Positions 50,701 through 61,636 of a DNA stretch of 64,000 nt are shown here, piece after piece. Source of the DNA: Takifugu bimaculatus (Eukaryota > Chordata > Actinopteri > Tetraodontiformes > Tetraodontidae); the NCBI GenBank assembly GCA_004026145.2, contig CP034993.1, positions 12,713,290 to 12,777,289 of the forward strand. Reading direction: 5' to 3'. Position 1 is the first letter of the stretch. Each line of letters begins with the position of its first letter. The notes below the pieces were generated by a model that was given only the letters and a program-made list of their open reading frames with translations, ran no database searches and had not been told where the DNA came from. The position numbers were made by a program, and so were the translations under genes.

Positions 50701-51728
50701 TGCCAGTGGCCGCAGAAGTTCGAGGGCTACGACTACCTGCGCTACCGTTACAGCCTCTATGAAGTCATATCAGGTGAGACCCGGGAGCCTCCTTCACCGT
50801 TACAGGTGTGTGTGTGTGTGTGGGGGGGGGGTTACGGACATAAATCAGGCCTTTCCGCGCAGCAGCCAGTCATTAAACGGGGTTTGATTTCCAACATAAA
50901 AGCTCCAGTTGCGTAAACGCAGCAAAGAAGTGGCGTGTTTATATTTGACTTATAATCAGGGTGTTATTTTTCGCCACGCCAACAGCAGGAAACGGAGATT
51001 AAAGTTGATTAGTGCGGTGATTTAGTGAGCTGTGATTATTTAAATTTGGCAATAGATTTAACCCCTCGTGCGTGTGCGTGTGTGTGTGGGGGGGGGGGTT
51101 ACTTTTTTCAACTCCTCTGAAAACTGAAACAACACACGTCCCTGCTGTTACCATGACAACAAGAGTGCTGCAGCTGCTCCTGTGACCTCACTGTCCATTA
51201 ATGTTCACACACTTGGCCTTAATGCCAAACCAGCTTAACCTCAAATGAGAAAATAAGAAATCTGCCACTTAGTTTGCGATCAGCTACTCTTTGTTTCCAC
51301 TGAACCATCTGAAAATCTACTTTGTGCAGTTTATACGTGCCAGTAACTTACGACAGGGGGGCGCTACTTCCTTCTGTTTATTTAACTGCTTGAAAATCAA
51401 GTTTATCCAAGACAAAAACTGAATCACCTTAAACTGAGGTATGCTAGCAATTAGCAGTGTTGAATTATTATCTATAGCTAACCAGGCTAACAGTGTTAGC
51501 ACTGCAGGTCTTTGCATTTGTAACCTCAGTAATCTAAATCAGACGAGGCCAATATCAAACTTTCTTTGAGCAGAAATGTATCGTGTGTGCAGATCACTTC
51601 ACTCAGGTTCTGCACTGCGAGCACGAGTGCGTCCGGGACCTCGCCACGCGGCCGGGCCGCCTCTCGCCAATGGAGAACTACCTGCCTCTGCACTACGACT
51701 ACCTTCAGTTCGCCTACTTCCAGGGTAG

Positions 51729-51794
<66 letters not shown>

Positions 51795-52603
51795 GCTCAC
51801 TAATTGGAATCAATCACCAGATCCACAGTGTCTGACAAGCATCCCTCTCTAATATGGGTGTATCCAGTGTTTGTGCCTCAAGTCTTCTGTTGACGAAAGA
51901 TAAAATAAAGACGTTTCTGGCCCGACTACAAAGTGTTTAACAGCTGTGAGGTCACCGCGTTTTCTGTAATAAGCATGTGGATCTAATAAAGCTGGTCGAT
52001 GATGGGTCGCACACAAACCCGCAGACAACGGGCTGATTCATAACAGCCCTTTTTAACTATGCGGCTGAAGTTAAAACACCTCACGGTTCCGTCTGATTTG
52101 CAGTCTTTTCACTTATTACTGATGTTGGTCTCCGTGTAATGCCGCAGAGCTCCTCGTTGCCACGGAGATTCATGGGACAAAAATGTCTTTTATCAGGCCA
52201 TTTTAATCAAAACAAGGCAAACGTGAATCCTCTGAGCAGCCGCCTCCACAGGAGAAGGTCGTGCTCGGGCTGCCTCAGAGCAACAAACCCAACGAAGGTG
52301 TGCAAATACGGTACTGTGTGTGCGTGCGTGTGTGTGCGTGTGTGTGTGTGTGTGTGTGCGATCAGTACATAGAGGCTAGGTGTGTGTTAGCTGCTGACGT
52401 TTCCTCATCCACAGTGATGTTTCGGTGTTTGACCCGGAAACACCGGGCCGGTACTGACCCGGGAACAGCTGATGGCAGCAGAAACGCTGTCTGACGCCAG
52501 GCCAAGACAGGAAGTCTTTGGGTAACCGTGTGCCTTTTATGAGCTAGTTAAGGGATTTTGCGTATACTCGGCAGCTGCGGTGTGTCAGAGAAACTGTTTT
52601 CAG

Positions 52604-52650
<47 letters not shown>

Positions 52651-52782
52651 GGGGGGTGATCAGTACATAGAGGCTCTGGATCTGGGAGGACTGTGTGTTT
52701 GTACTGACTTTATGCATCTTGGATCTTGGTTGTGTGGTACTGGCTGTCTCTTTTGCTTAATTATCCCACTTCATTAACAAGA

Positions 52783-52813
<31 letters not shown>

Positions 52814-52918
52814 ATGTGCGTGCACGTGCGTGCGTGCATGTTTGTGCCACAGTTTGAATTCCAATTTCATTACCATCATGGGACAAAAGGTCTTTCATCA
52901 AGATAGTGGAAAAACAGT

Positions 52919-52965
<47 letters not shown>

Positions 52966-55900
52966 TCCTTTATGAGGCCCGGTATTAACAGTCCCTTACC
53001 ATAACCTTAACCTAAACTCATGTCTAACCTTGGCAGGGTTAACCAGCACAGCCCAACTTTAACTTTATGCTGGTTAATACGGTGCAGGTTGGTGTCGCTG
53101 AACCCTTACGAAGACTTTTAAACCAGGCGTAACTTGTGTGTCCACAGTGGGACGACTGGAGGAGGCGCTGCGCTCTGCTCTGTCCTATTTGCTGTTCCAC
53201 AAGGGGGAGGAGTTCGTGACGGAAAACGTGGCGTATTACAGAGGGGCGCTGGGACACGATGGCGAGCCCAGAGAGGTCAGTACCTGCTGCCGACGGTTTG
53301 GATTATATGTCACGATGTCTCCGAGCCACGTGCGTGAATAACGCACCTTTTTAAAGGGCGGTGTAACCGAGACGATAGATGCAGACTGTGGTGTGTGTTC
53401 AGTGTGTTTTGCTGACTTTCTTGGATGGATTTGCCACTCCTGGTTGGCAGCGCTGATGTTTTAGAGTTTGCTTTTCTCTTGTTCCGCTTCCAACCCAAAT
53501 TCTGCTGCATCGGTGGTGTTTCAGAAGCCATTTCCTCCCCTCGGTCTTGGGATTTTAGAACTGAAACACTGCGAGCGACAGAAAATGAACTCCTCCATTC
53601 ATCCACTGCATAATGAGAATTGAACCGTTTACACAGCCTCCCCGGCGAGGCGCCCGTCGTGGTCCTGGGAACACGTGACCTGACATTACTGCAGGTTTCA
53701 GCTCACACCTGTGTTTTCCAGCTCTTTGTTTACATTCCTCCAGTTTACCAGGCAGTCATTGCTCGGCACGTCGCCTCTCCTCTCCCGCTCCAGCCTCAGG
53801 GAGCTCGTTGGCCACAGCCTGGGGGAAAGTGGTGTCAGAGCACCCGCAGAGGGGCACCGAACAAGTCGCCAATTGTATGAAAGGCGGTCCGGCAGGCGGT
53901 TCCTCTTTAAACGCCGAGCCGTCATCATCATCTTCAGCTATGACTTCACTTCCTGTGGACGCCACCCCTGTGGCCGTGCCTGTTTTGTGTTGAGTCACGA
54001 ACTTTTACATTTATTTCACCTCTGTCGATGGAATTTAATTCACCTGTATTTATGTGCCCTCAAGACTGTCTCCAGGCTCCATCTGTTAACGTGCACACCA
54101 ATAATGGGGGGAGGGTGTTGTCATTATGCAGATGTTATTTGCAGCCTATTATCTTTAAATGATTATAGGATGTCTAGCGGGGGATTATGCTACCCGACCT
54201 AAGTTAAACCAGTCTAACCAGGCCTTCTGGTCAGACCTACCGCAGCCCTTCACTATTAGCTCATAGTGTCATTAAATATAATAAAAGTACGCTGGTGTAT
54301 TTTTGAGGGCTGTAGCGAAGCCGGCAGATTTGCTTGGTACCTGCCTGTATTTTATCCTCTCAGTTGGAAATGGTCTGTTGTTATGATTGTTGGCCTCTGA
54401 AGTGTTTTCTCTCATCAGTTTATGTTACACCTCACCGGCGTTATTACCACACTTGACCTGAGAGGGAGCTGCCTTCCTTTAAAACCATATTCCTGCGTCA
54501 CTCAGGGAGCCGCAGTAAAGCTGTCACCAGACAGAGATGGCTCATGGCTCGCACGCTCCATTAGCGTCGGCAATGAGGCGCAGCGAGAGGAGAGGGAGAG
54601 ATGTTTCCTTTCTGTGCTTCAATGCACGAAAGGTCTTTACTTCCTTCACTGTTCTGTCAGGAAAGGATCGGCCTCGCTTCTCTCTGACAAACCTTTTTAC
54701 GCTCACAGGAAGCTGTGTGGTACCTCCGGAGGCACAAGCAGGAACTGGAGCTCCTCCTGATCGGCAGTGGAACCATGGGTGTGGAATTCACTGAAGGGGT
54801 AATGGAACACGACTTTCTTTACTTTTATGTGTAGCTATAAAGCAGCCTGTAAGGGCTCACTGACAGACCGGTGCCCTTTAATTCTGTGAAACTGGAAGGA
54901 AAACGGTGCCATTTAAAAGGTACTTATTTATAAGCCAGTCCAGATGTTGCTAATAAAGAGCAGATCTGCTGGATGTGGTAACTGGTCCAGTTCTCTCTGA
55001 ATGGGGCAGAGCAGGGTAACAGGTGTCTGGCACGGATTTGACACACTGTTTTCTCTGTAAACAGCGACGCCCTGTGGCCAAAATTGAATAGTGCAATGTT
55101 ATTTTGCATTGTTACGTCACTTATATATTTATTTTCCTTTTTTGTAGAATTATTGGAGCAGCACAGGGGGAAGAGACGACTACTCACGGTGAGGTTAAAC
55201 ACCAATTGGTTCTCATTTCTCTGAGGTGATCTACACATGTTAAACGTGTATTCTCTGTCATGCTCCTTCAGGATTCCCTCCAGTACAGACGGCTGGATGG
55301 AGTATGTTCCTATCTCAGAGAAGAAGAAAGTCAGGGCCGTCGCTCAGCTCAGAGAAGGCAAGCGGCGGCAAGAAAGTGGTCACAGTCGGCGTGATCTGTG
55401 TTTGTGACTGTGCTCCCTGGTGTGTGAAGGTGGTCCCCTGCTGTATGACGGCGTGCAGCTGGTGCAGAACTCTGCAGCCTTGAACGGGACCCAGCGAGTG
55501 CTGCTGGATCAAGTGATAACCCGAGAGGAGTGTTCGGCACTTAAACACCTGGCACACGTGAGGCCCTCTCCCTCACGAGTCTTTGGTGTTTTAATCTTAT
55601 TTGTAACCTCAAAATGTGTCCTTTCCCCTGTCAGGCTGTCACCGTAGCAGGAGACGGTTACAGAGGGAGGATGTCTCCTCACACTCCAAATGAAAAGTTT
55701 GAAGGAGCCACTGTTCTCAAAACCTTACAGGTACACTCCTCGCTAGAGAAACAACCTTTTAAAAAAAAAACAAAACAGCAGCATCGATTCACTGCATGAC
55801 TGTGTTCCTGCAGTACGGCTACGAGGGCAGAGTGCCCATGAGCAGCGCACGCCTGTTCTATGACATCAGCGAGCGTGCGAGGCGAATCATTGAGTCTTAC

Positions 55901-57290
55901 TTCCTTCTCAACTCCACCCTCCACTTCTCCTACACGCACCTGGTGTGCCGGACAGCCATCACAGGTCACACCCGAACACCAACGCCCTTTGTTTTCTGTC
56001 ACATGAGTGAAAAAAAGGTCATTTTCAGTGGATTTGCAGCACATAAGAGATGTGGAGGGATAGTTTAGTGTAAACAACACAGGGACACGCATGTTTACTG
56101 TGCCACCAGGCTGATCCTGACTCGTTGTGTGTCCACAGGCCAGCAGGACCACAGAAGTGACCTGAGTCATCCCATCCACGCCGACAACTGTCTGCTCGAC
56201 CCCGAGGCCAACGAGTGCTGGAAAGAGCCTCCAGCATACACATACAGAGACTACAGGTAGGTTCTTTATCACCAGTTTAATAGCGTGAAAAATCACAGCT
56301 TTACTTCAAATTTGTCCAGATTTCCTGTGCCTATTTTCTTTGATTACAAAAACATATTATGCTAGACAGGTTTGGCTGATTCCAGCTCTATAAATGACCC
56401 TCGAGCACCCTCTAGTGGCAGATGGTCTCAATTACATCAGCTGCAACTTATTTACGCTTTTATTGACTAATTTATAGAAAATTGACCCCTTCATGCTGCT
56501 GATTGTACTTTACCTCATATGTTAAATTCTTTGTTTATGAATTGTACCTTTAATTTCACTAAACTATCCTTGGAAATGATCATTTATGCTTTTGTTTCTA
56601 TTTCTTCTCAGTGCACTGTTATATCTCAATGGAGATTTTGAAGGTGGGGAATTCATATTCACAGAAATGGATGCCAAAACAGTCACGGTGAGACTTCTCT
56701 AATGTTTCTGCCCACAACTAAACCGACAGGAGCAGACACTCATCATGTCATACACACACACATTCACATGAGTGTTAGTCAGCCTGCTACTTTAGCCAGC
56801 AGGACTCATGCAAGGGGTGCGTACAGTACACTCCTGTTACAGTCCTGACTCTGCTCCCTGATGTTTCCTCTCCAGGCGTCAGTGAAGCCCAAGTGCGGCA
56901 GGATGGTGGGTTTCTCATCAGGAGGTGAAAATCCACACGGGGTGAGAGCCGTCACCAAAGGACAGAGGTGTGCTGTCGCTTTGTGGTTCACTCTGGATCC
57001 ACTCTTCAGAGAACTGGTAAAACAAATCTCTGAGACTGTGTAATAATAATTCTTTGGTGCGGTTTTGCTTTATTAAATGATGTGGCTGCAACTCGCGTGT
57101 GTGTAACTTGTGCGTTAGCATCCGATCCCCGCCCCACAGATGTGTGGCGACTTTACTCATGATTGTTCTGAGAATCGCCTGTTTCCTGATGTTCCAGGAG
57201 AGGCTGCAGGCGGACGAGGTGATCCAGGCTTTGGACACGCAGGCTGTGTGGGGTCAGAGCCTCAGCATCAACCCTAAAGATGAACTCTAA
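29790..57290 (+). CDS. p3h2: Prolyl 3-hydroxylase 2 (LEPREL1), 15 coding exons
   Basis: An ER enzyme that 3-hydroxylates prolines in collagen (chiefly type IV) using Fe(II), 2-oxoglutarate and O2. Exons: 29790-30206, 50360-50512, 50584-50773, 51593-51724, 53148-53275, 54709-54798, 55148-55188, 55272-55357, 55430-55557, 55635-55730, 55814-55964, 56139-56256, 56612-56687, 56876-57016, 57198-57290. The frame is continuous, giving 679 residues (human 708). Seen: a signal peptide, four CxxxC motifs typical of the leprecan N-domain (CRLRC, CMGAC, CRALC, CEHEC), TPR-like repeats, the dioxygenase core with the HxD iron ligands (SHPIHADNC) and distal His in GGENPHGV, and a C-terminal KDEL. Near-identity in SPHTPNEKFEGATVLK and ANECWKEPPAYT, plus synteny on 3q28, favours P3H2 over P3H1 or P3H3. 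Exon 8 uses a GC donor. Confidence 0.95.
30211..30227 (+). repeat. Poly-G run at the p3h2 exon 1 donor
   Basis: Seventeen consecutive G, starting four bases into intron 1 directly after GTGA. Confidence 0.9.
33806..34003 (+). repeat. Degraded dispersed teleost repeat
   Basis: The pattern TCAATTCAATT, then a 'gcgctgtacaga' block, a run of A, and 'ggaagaaacctggagcggga' / 'ccaggctcat' matches a common fish interspersed repeat that I recall without its library name. No target duplication could be found. It is old and partial. Confidence 0.5.
34978..35467. mobile_element. Second hAT-type MITE, 490 bp
   Basis: Ends CAGGGGTGGGCAAAC and, inverted, CAGGCATGGGCAAAC (13 of 15 match), flanked by an exact 8-bp duplication ATCTAAAT (34970-34977 and 35468-35475). 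Subterminal 'gggccgga' and 'cgggccg' motifs mirror each other. It has no transposase. Its termini differ from the 28.4-kb element, so it belongs to another subfamily. Confidence 0.9.
38618..38636. repeat. Poly-C run
   Basis: Nineteen consecutive C in p3h2 intron 1. Confidence 0.85.
40036..40073. repeat. (TTTA)n microsatellite
   Basis: About nine TTTA units with one TCTA variant, in p3h2 intron 1. Confidence 0.85.
51730..51786. repeat. (CA)n microsatellite
   Basis: About 28 CA units starting five bases after the exon 4 donor (GTAGG). Confidence 0.92.
52360..52377 (+). repeat. Direct repeat flank, copy 1
   Basis: GATCAGTACATAGAGGCT immediately after a GT repeat. The identical 18-mer follows another GT repeat at 52658-52675. 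Confidence 0.85.
52658..52675 (+). repeat. Direct repeat flank, copy 2
   Basis: The same 18-mer as at 52360-52377, 298 bp downstream and again after a GT repeat, here with a G run between. Confidence 0.85.
52920..52963. repeat. (CA)n microsatellite
   Basis: About 22 CA units, inverted relative to the GT repeat at 52785-52812 and 107 bp from it. Confidence 0.9.
53276..54708 (+). other. p3h2 intron 5
   Basis: Donor GTCAGT, acceptor CTCACAG, about 1.4 kb. Short ORFs are present, but no gene or repeat is supported. Confidence 0.55.
55358..55429 (+). other. 72-bp GC-AG intron of p3h2
   Basis: Exon 8 ends AGAGAAG and the intron starts GCAAGC. It ends GTGAAG before GTGGTCCCC. Only this junction yields the conserved LREGGPLLYDG, and no nearby GT gives that frame. 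GC donors with an otherwise strong AG|GCAAG context are a known minor class of U2 introns. Confidence 0.85.
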
Positions 57291-58487
57291 ACCAGCCTCA
57301 GCCCCCTCCCCACCTTCTCCCTCCAGACTCTTCTACATGTTTGTAACTATTTATTGAAACGACCTTTGGATCAGAACAAGCCTGTGTTTGTACTCTTGTT
57401 TTAGGGGTTTCTTTTTAATGTTTTTGAACATGCCAGTATTTTGAGTTCTCCTCTGGTTCATAGTTCTTTCCTTCTGGTGACAGATGATATTAGGGACACA
57501 TTTCACTGACTGAAGAGGCCAAAGAGTCATTATTTTTCTCCTTCACTGCACAGGATAGTCCAGAAAATTACATCACAACTTTAATTTATGAGGTCAGTCG
57601 TCATGAACCATGTTCAGAGCTCTTTCTCTAAACGTATTTCTAACATTATACTACTCTTTTTTTATGTGGAGCGCCAGTTTGAAAGTATTTTCCACTTTTG
57701 CTTGTGCTGTTGGTGCGATCACGCCTCGCACCCTCAGCTCCGAGCACACAGCAGAATCCTGACTCACTGTGTATGTGACAATAGTTGACTTTTAATTTAT
57801 GTTTAATAACAGACGGCTGCCGCCGCCGCTGTCTGCATTTATTATGTGGAACTTTTATTCATAAAAGATGTCAGTTGTTCCTGTTTCAAGGAATCATGCA
57901 CTGTAAATCTATATTTTTGTTGTTTTTAAGGGTTAATTTGCTAACTGGAGAGTAAAGGCCTGTCATTTCACCAGGTTAGCCACTCTTGTTTCACTGCTAT
58001 TTAATTGAAATGCTGTAGAACACAAAGGTTCTGTTGTGTGTGTCCGTAAATTAAAGGATTTCACATCAAAGTAGGCGTTTAGAATTTTTTACCATTCAAC
58101 GTGGGGGAAAAAAACTTTTTTTTATTAAATGTGTTTTGATAAGTGCACTGTTTTATTTTTTTTAAATTAATGTAATACAGATTAATCATTTCGATGATTA
58201 ATTAGACACCGACTGGGATGCTTAAAATTCTTACAGTGAATTCCAAATTCAGTTGTTTTTTTTAACTCAAAATGGAATTATGAGCTGGCTTCCCCTGTTG
58301 GCCCCCAAAATCCTGACATTAAAGTTCAAATTCCCAAAATAAACAATTTTTAAGTCATACTTCTGAGGTGGAAAAAAGCTAATAAAAAATAATAGTACAA
58401 ATAATAACTGAGCAAAGTTAGAAATAAAATAACCCCATTTGCCTCCTCTCCGCGTTCCTACAGCCCAGATATTCGCAGCTGTAGATG

Positions 58488-58493
58488 TTTATT
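58488..58493 (-). promoter_or_regulatory. Candidate polyadenylation signal of ccdc181
   Basis: AATAAA on the minus strand, about 187 bp after the ccdc181 stop codon. Confidence 0.5.
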
Positions 58494-58648
58494 TATGTCT
58501 CTTCTGTCTGCGACAAGAAAATAACAGCAATATCAAAGCTCCTGTTTTTGAAAGAAGAGCTAAAGTGCATCCAAAGTTCAAACGGTCCAACTCCCGGGAA
58601 AGGTCGCTGCGGGCGGAAACTGCATTTTTGGAGTCTTTGGCTCGGCAA

Positions 58649-58672
58649 AGGTCACCGGGGTCACCGGGGTCA
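58649..58672 (+). promoter_or_regulatory. Three DR3 nuclear-receptor half-sites
   Basis: AGGTCA (58649-58654), GGGTCA (58658-58663) and GGGTCA (58667-58672), each pair separated by CCG. DR3 spacing is the vitamin D receptor/RXR type. A plain 9-bp tandem duplication could also explain the pattern. It lies eight bases beyond the ccdc181 stop codon. Confidence 0.45.
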
Positions 58673-58679
58673 CCGTGCC

Positions 58680-60389
58680 TCAGAAGCGGTATCCCGCGTG
58701 CTCGGTGAACCTGAACGGTTTGTCTTCCACGCACAGCAGGTCCCTCGTGCGTCGCGCGCGCCGCTCCTCCAGCACGAGCCGGCGGGAGTGTTCTCGAGCC
58801 GCCTGCTGCTCCGCCCTCTTCTCCACCCGCTTCCGCCTGAGCCACCTGGTTTACGACAGACGTGCGGAGAACGTGATGCCCGGGCTGCTCCAAAAGGTCT
58901 AAAAGCTGATTCTGATCTGAAGGCGAGCTTGGACTCACAGTTTAAAGGCGCGCTCGCAGTCCTCGCGGCTGCGCAGCAGGTGGCCGCAGTCCTGCTCCAG
59001 CTTCTTCACCTCCGTCAGCTGCCTCTCTCGCTGCTGCTGCTGCTGCTTCCTCTGCAGCCACAGCCGGAAGGACTCCTGTGGGTCGCAGGGCTCTTTCTGG
59101 AAACTCGGGCAAAACTGTATTAAATAACAGCTTTTAAAAGAGGACAACTATCCAGAACAGTCCGAGTCCACTTGCTGTAGGTAGAGCTGCACTCTTACTT
59201 ACAGCCAGCAGAGGGCGACAGTTGCCTATCGTACCTGAGAGCTCACCCTCTCCATCTCCTGGGCTCGGAGGATCCTTTTCTCCTCCTGGAGCTGCTCCTT
59301 CTTCTTCATCAGCCAGGCCTTGAAGGCCAGCTCATTCTCCTGCCTCTTGTGCTCCTCTTCCTCCCGTTTCCTCTGTTCTGCCTGTGCCATGAAAACAGTA
59401 ACATTAACGAGCGTTCGGGTCAGCACGGACCCGGGGGGGCACCCTCCCTACCTCTCTGGCCAGCTTCGCCCTCCTCTCCTGGCTCTTCTGCAGCAGCTCT
59501 TTCTGCTGGGCCGACAGGGTGAAGGTGGCGGGGCAGTTTGTGCCCGTGGCCGACTGCACCCGTCGCCTGACGCTGTGCCTCTGGCCGCCTCTCGGGTTGT
59601 GCATCGCTGAGCTGGGCCTGTTTCGGGCCTGGGCCGGAGGTCGGGGGACTCGGAAGCCATCGGCACTTTGTGTGAGTTGGGACACACCGAGATGAGTTAA
59701 AGAGGAGGAAGATATGTTGGAGGTTTGCTGGAGGCGAGGCGATGACGAGCTGGAGGAGTTACTGGTCTTGATTGGGATGGGGGGGAATAGTCCCTGGCTG
59801 TCCGCTTTGTTCAGGCTGACCACATCGAACTTGCCGTCTTTTTCCACCAGAACTTTGCTGTCCTTCACCAGGCTCCCTGCGTCTCCTCCACCGTCCTGCA
59901 CGGGGGAGAGTTTCAGCTCGGAGAACCTCCCCGACACCTCATTCTCTGCCTCCGATGTCTCTCTTTCCCCGCCTCTCCTTCCCACCTCGCTGCTGCTGCC
60001 GTCCATCTCAGCCTGTGGGGGGGGCACCACCAGATCCACCAGTCTGTCTTTAAAATGCAGCCGCCGGCGCCTCGTCAGATCTGGAGCCTCCTGGTCCTGC
60101 AGCTCCCGATTGGCCCGCTGGATCTTCTCCAGGACGTACTTCTTCTCCTCATCAGTGCGGTCGTTCATGTCCGGGGGAGGGGGGACGATTCCAGGGCTGT
60201 CTCTGTCAGAATCGCACTCTAAAGGCTCCATGGGCGGGGGCCACCTCTCTTCTTCTTCTTCTTCCATCTCTTTTCCTTTGTTGCTCCTCCTCTTCTTATC
60301 TCTGGTTTGGATTATTTTCCTTTTTTGCAGTTTGTCATCCTGAACCAGCTCCTTTTCGATTTCAGCCTCTATGTCCTCATAATCAGACC

Positions 60390-60476
<87 letters not shown>

Positions 60477-60935
60477 TGGGGGGTAGAAGAGGGAAAAAAA
60501 GTTTTATCCCGCTTTCAGTTTCCCCCCCGGAGGTTCAATCTAACAAGCGTGGCCACTTTCATTATCAAATGAACAGTGTCATCACTTAACCCATAATAGG
60601 TGTGACGGTGCGATAAGTGACGTGAATAAGTGCGTTCATCAATATTGCACGGACTAGTGGCACAGTGACACGACGCTGCTCTTGATCAGCAGAGCAGGTT
60701 TCACATGCAAACACAGAGATGTGCCAGCTCTGGTAACTCAACTCTACTTCAGCTGAGGAGCCGCTAAGGCGCCTTTCGCGTAATAAACGGTGGTAAACAT
60801 GATAGTCGAAGCTCAGAGACGGAGCTGACGTACCTGGTCCTCGCTGCGACTCTCCTCGCTGATGAGCCAGTCCAGTTCTTTCTCAAAGTCGTCCTCGTAC
60901 ACCTCCTGGGATTTTATGCAAACTAGCTCGCTCAT
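58680..60935 (-). CDS. ccdc181: CCDC181, microtubule-binding ciliary/flagellar coiled-coil protein, 5 coding exons
   Basis: In mammals CCDC181 binds microtubules and HOOK1 and is found in motile cilia and sperm. Exons (minus): 60834-60935, 59452-60390, 59235-59381, 58939-59096, 58680-58845. All are GT-AG with continuous frame, giving 503 residues (human 509). Conserved blocks: EDDFEKELDWLISEE near the N-terminus, EKIQRANRELQDQE then LHFKDRLVDLVVPP, VEKDGKFDVVSL with SQGLFPPI, three coiled-coil AFKxWL/SFRLWL-type repeats, LWLRRKRVEKRAEQQ, and a C-terminus with KPFRFTEH. Each of these has a counterpart in human CCDC181. An acceptor (TTGGTCCTCAG) ends nine bases before the ATG. A donor GCG|GTGAGT at 61465 suggests a noncoding first exon upstream. 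Exon 2 is preceded by a long CA tract instead of a normal pyrimidine tract. Confidence 0.92.
60392..60475. repeat. (GT)n / (CA)n microsatellite at the ccdc181 exon 2 acceptor
   Basis: Forty-two GT units on plus. On the gene's strand it is a CA tract whose last bases form the intron-terminal CAG. Confidence 0.95.
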
Positions 60936-61622
60936 AATTGACCCCTGAGGACCAAAGGCAGGGTTGCTGTGAGATTCCTGCCAAATCAGCAGCAGGGCCT
61001 GGTGAAAGTGGCATGAGTCAATATAAGCCAGAGCCCATTGGTTGTCCCCTAATTTAAAGAGTTTTAATTGATTTTAAATCAAATAGGAAAATATGAGGTA
61101 TGGCTCTATGCAGCGTTTTTAATGGTGTATATAGTACTTATATGTCGCCGCCTGTTGGGTATAAATGTGTACTGCAGTGTAGGAATTGCACATTTGTCCT
61201 TATTTTACCGTCACAAACACGCAGTTTTCTCTCATGTGGGAAATTATTGGTACATCTAAGACTTACTATGGCTCGGTTTTCAGTCCGAAAAGTTTCAGTG
61301 ACGAAAAGTCCGAATTAAACACGTAAAACGGCCTAAAAACCTCGTTCCAACGGCAGATTTTAGAGGGTAAATAGCCACGGCGCATAACTCCCGAAGGAAG
61401 GAAGGGTGTTAAAGACTGCATTGATTTAAAACACAAAAAATGGGATATGTTTATAGTTCACTCACCGCCACGCAGGTTGTCACGTTTAGTATTTCTGTTG
61501 AGCTAAAGTGTTATTTCATTACTATCTTTCTAACTGGCCCACGTATTAGCTGACAGTCTGCAGCACCTGTGCACATAATCTGCTTCTCGTCCCTCTACAG
61601 CACTAAAAGGTTTAATAAAGCC

Positions 61623-61636
61623 GTCGTCATGGAGAC
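61623..61636 (-). promoter_or_regulatory. RFX X-box-like motif
   Basis: GTCTCCATGACGAC on the minus strand. It matches the RFX consensus form GTNNCCATGGNNAC except for one base. It lies about 157 bp upstream of the inferred ccdc181 first-exon donor, the usual place for an X-box in a ciliary gene promoter. Confidence 0.5.

Larger units (their letters stand above)
51725..53147 (+). other. p3h2 intron 4, microsatellite cluster
   Basis: No exon or gene was seen. It holds a CA repeat at 51730-51786, GT repeats at about 52319-52359, 52602-52656 and 52785-52812, and a CA repeat at 52920-52963. A degenerate 'ccataaccttaacctaa' stretch follows the last one. Two of the GT repeats share an identical 18-bp flank. 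Confidence 0.8.
57291..58679. other. Convergent 3' region of p3h2 and ccdc181
   Basis: Tail-to-tail 3' UTRs. An ATTAAA at 58050-58055 may end p3h2 transcripts. AT-rich sequence follows to about 58400. The three half-site tandem at 58649-58672 lies at the ccdc181 end. No gene is seen in the gap. Confidence 0.55.

Noticed and set aside
55679..56296. A 205-codon minus-strand ORF over p3h2 exons 10-12
   Set aside because: Spans introns and antisense exon sequence; no domain.
58485..59123. A 212-codon plus-strand ORF over ccdc181 exons 4-5
   Set aside because: Shadow ORF. The minus strand carries the conserved C-terminus of CCDC181.
59714..60343. A 209-codon plus-strand ORF over ccdc181 exon 2
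   Set aside because: Serine/leucine-rich antisense shadow of the acidic coiled-coil exon.
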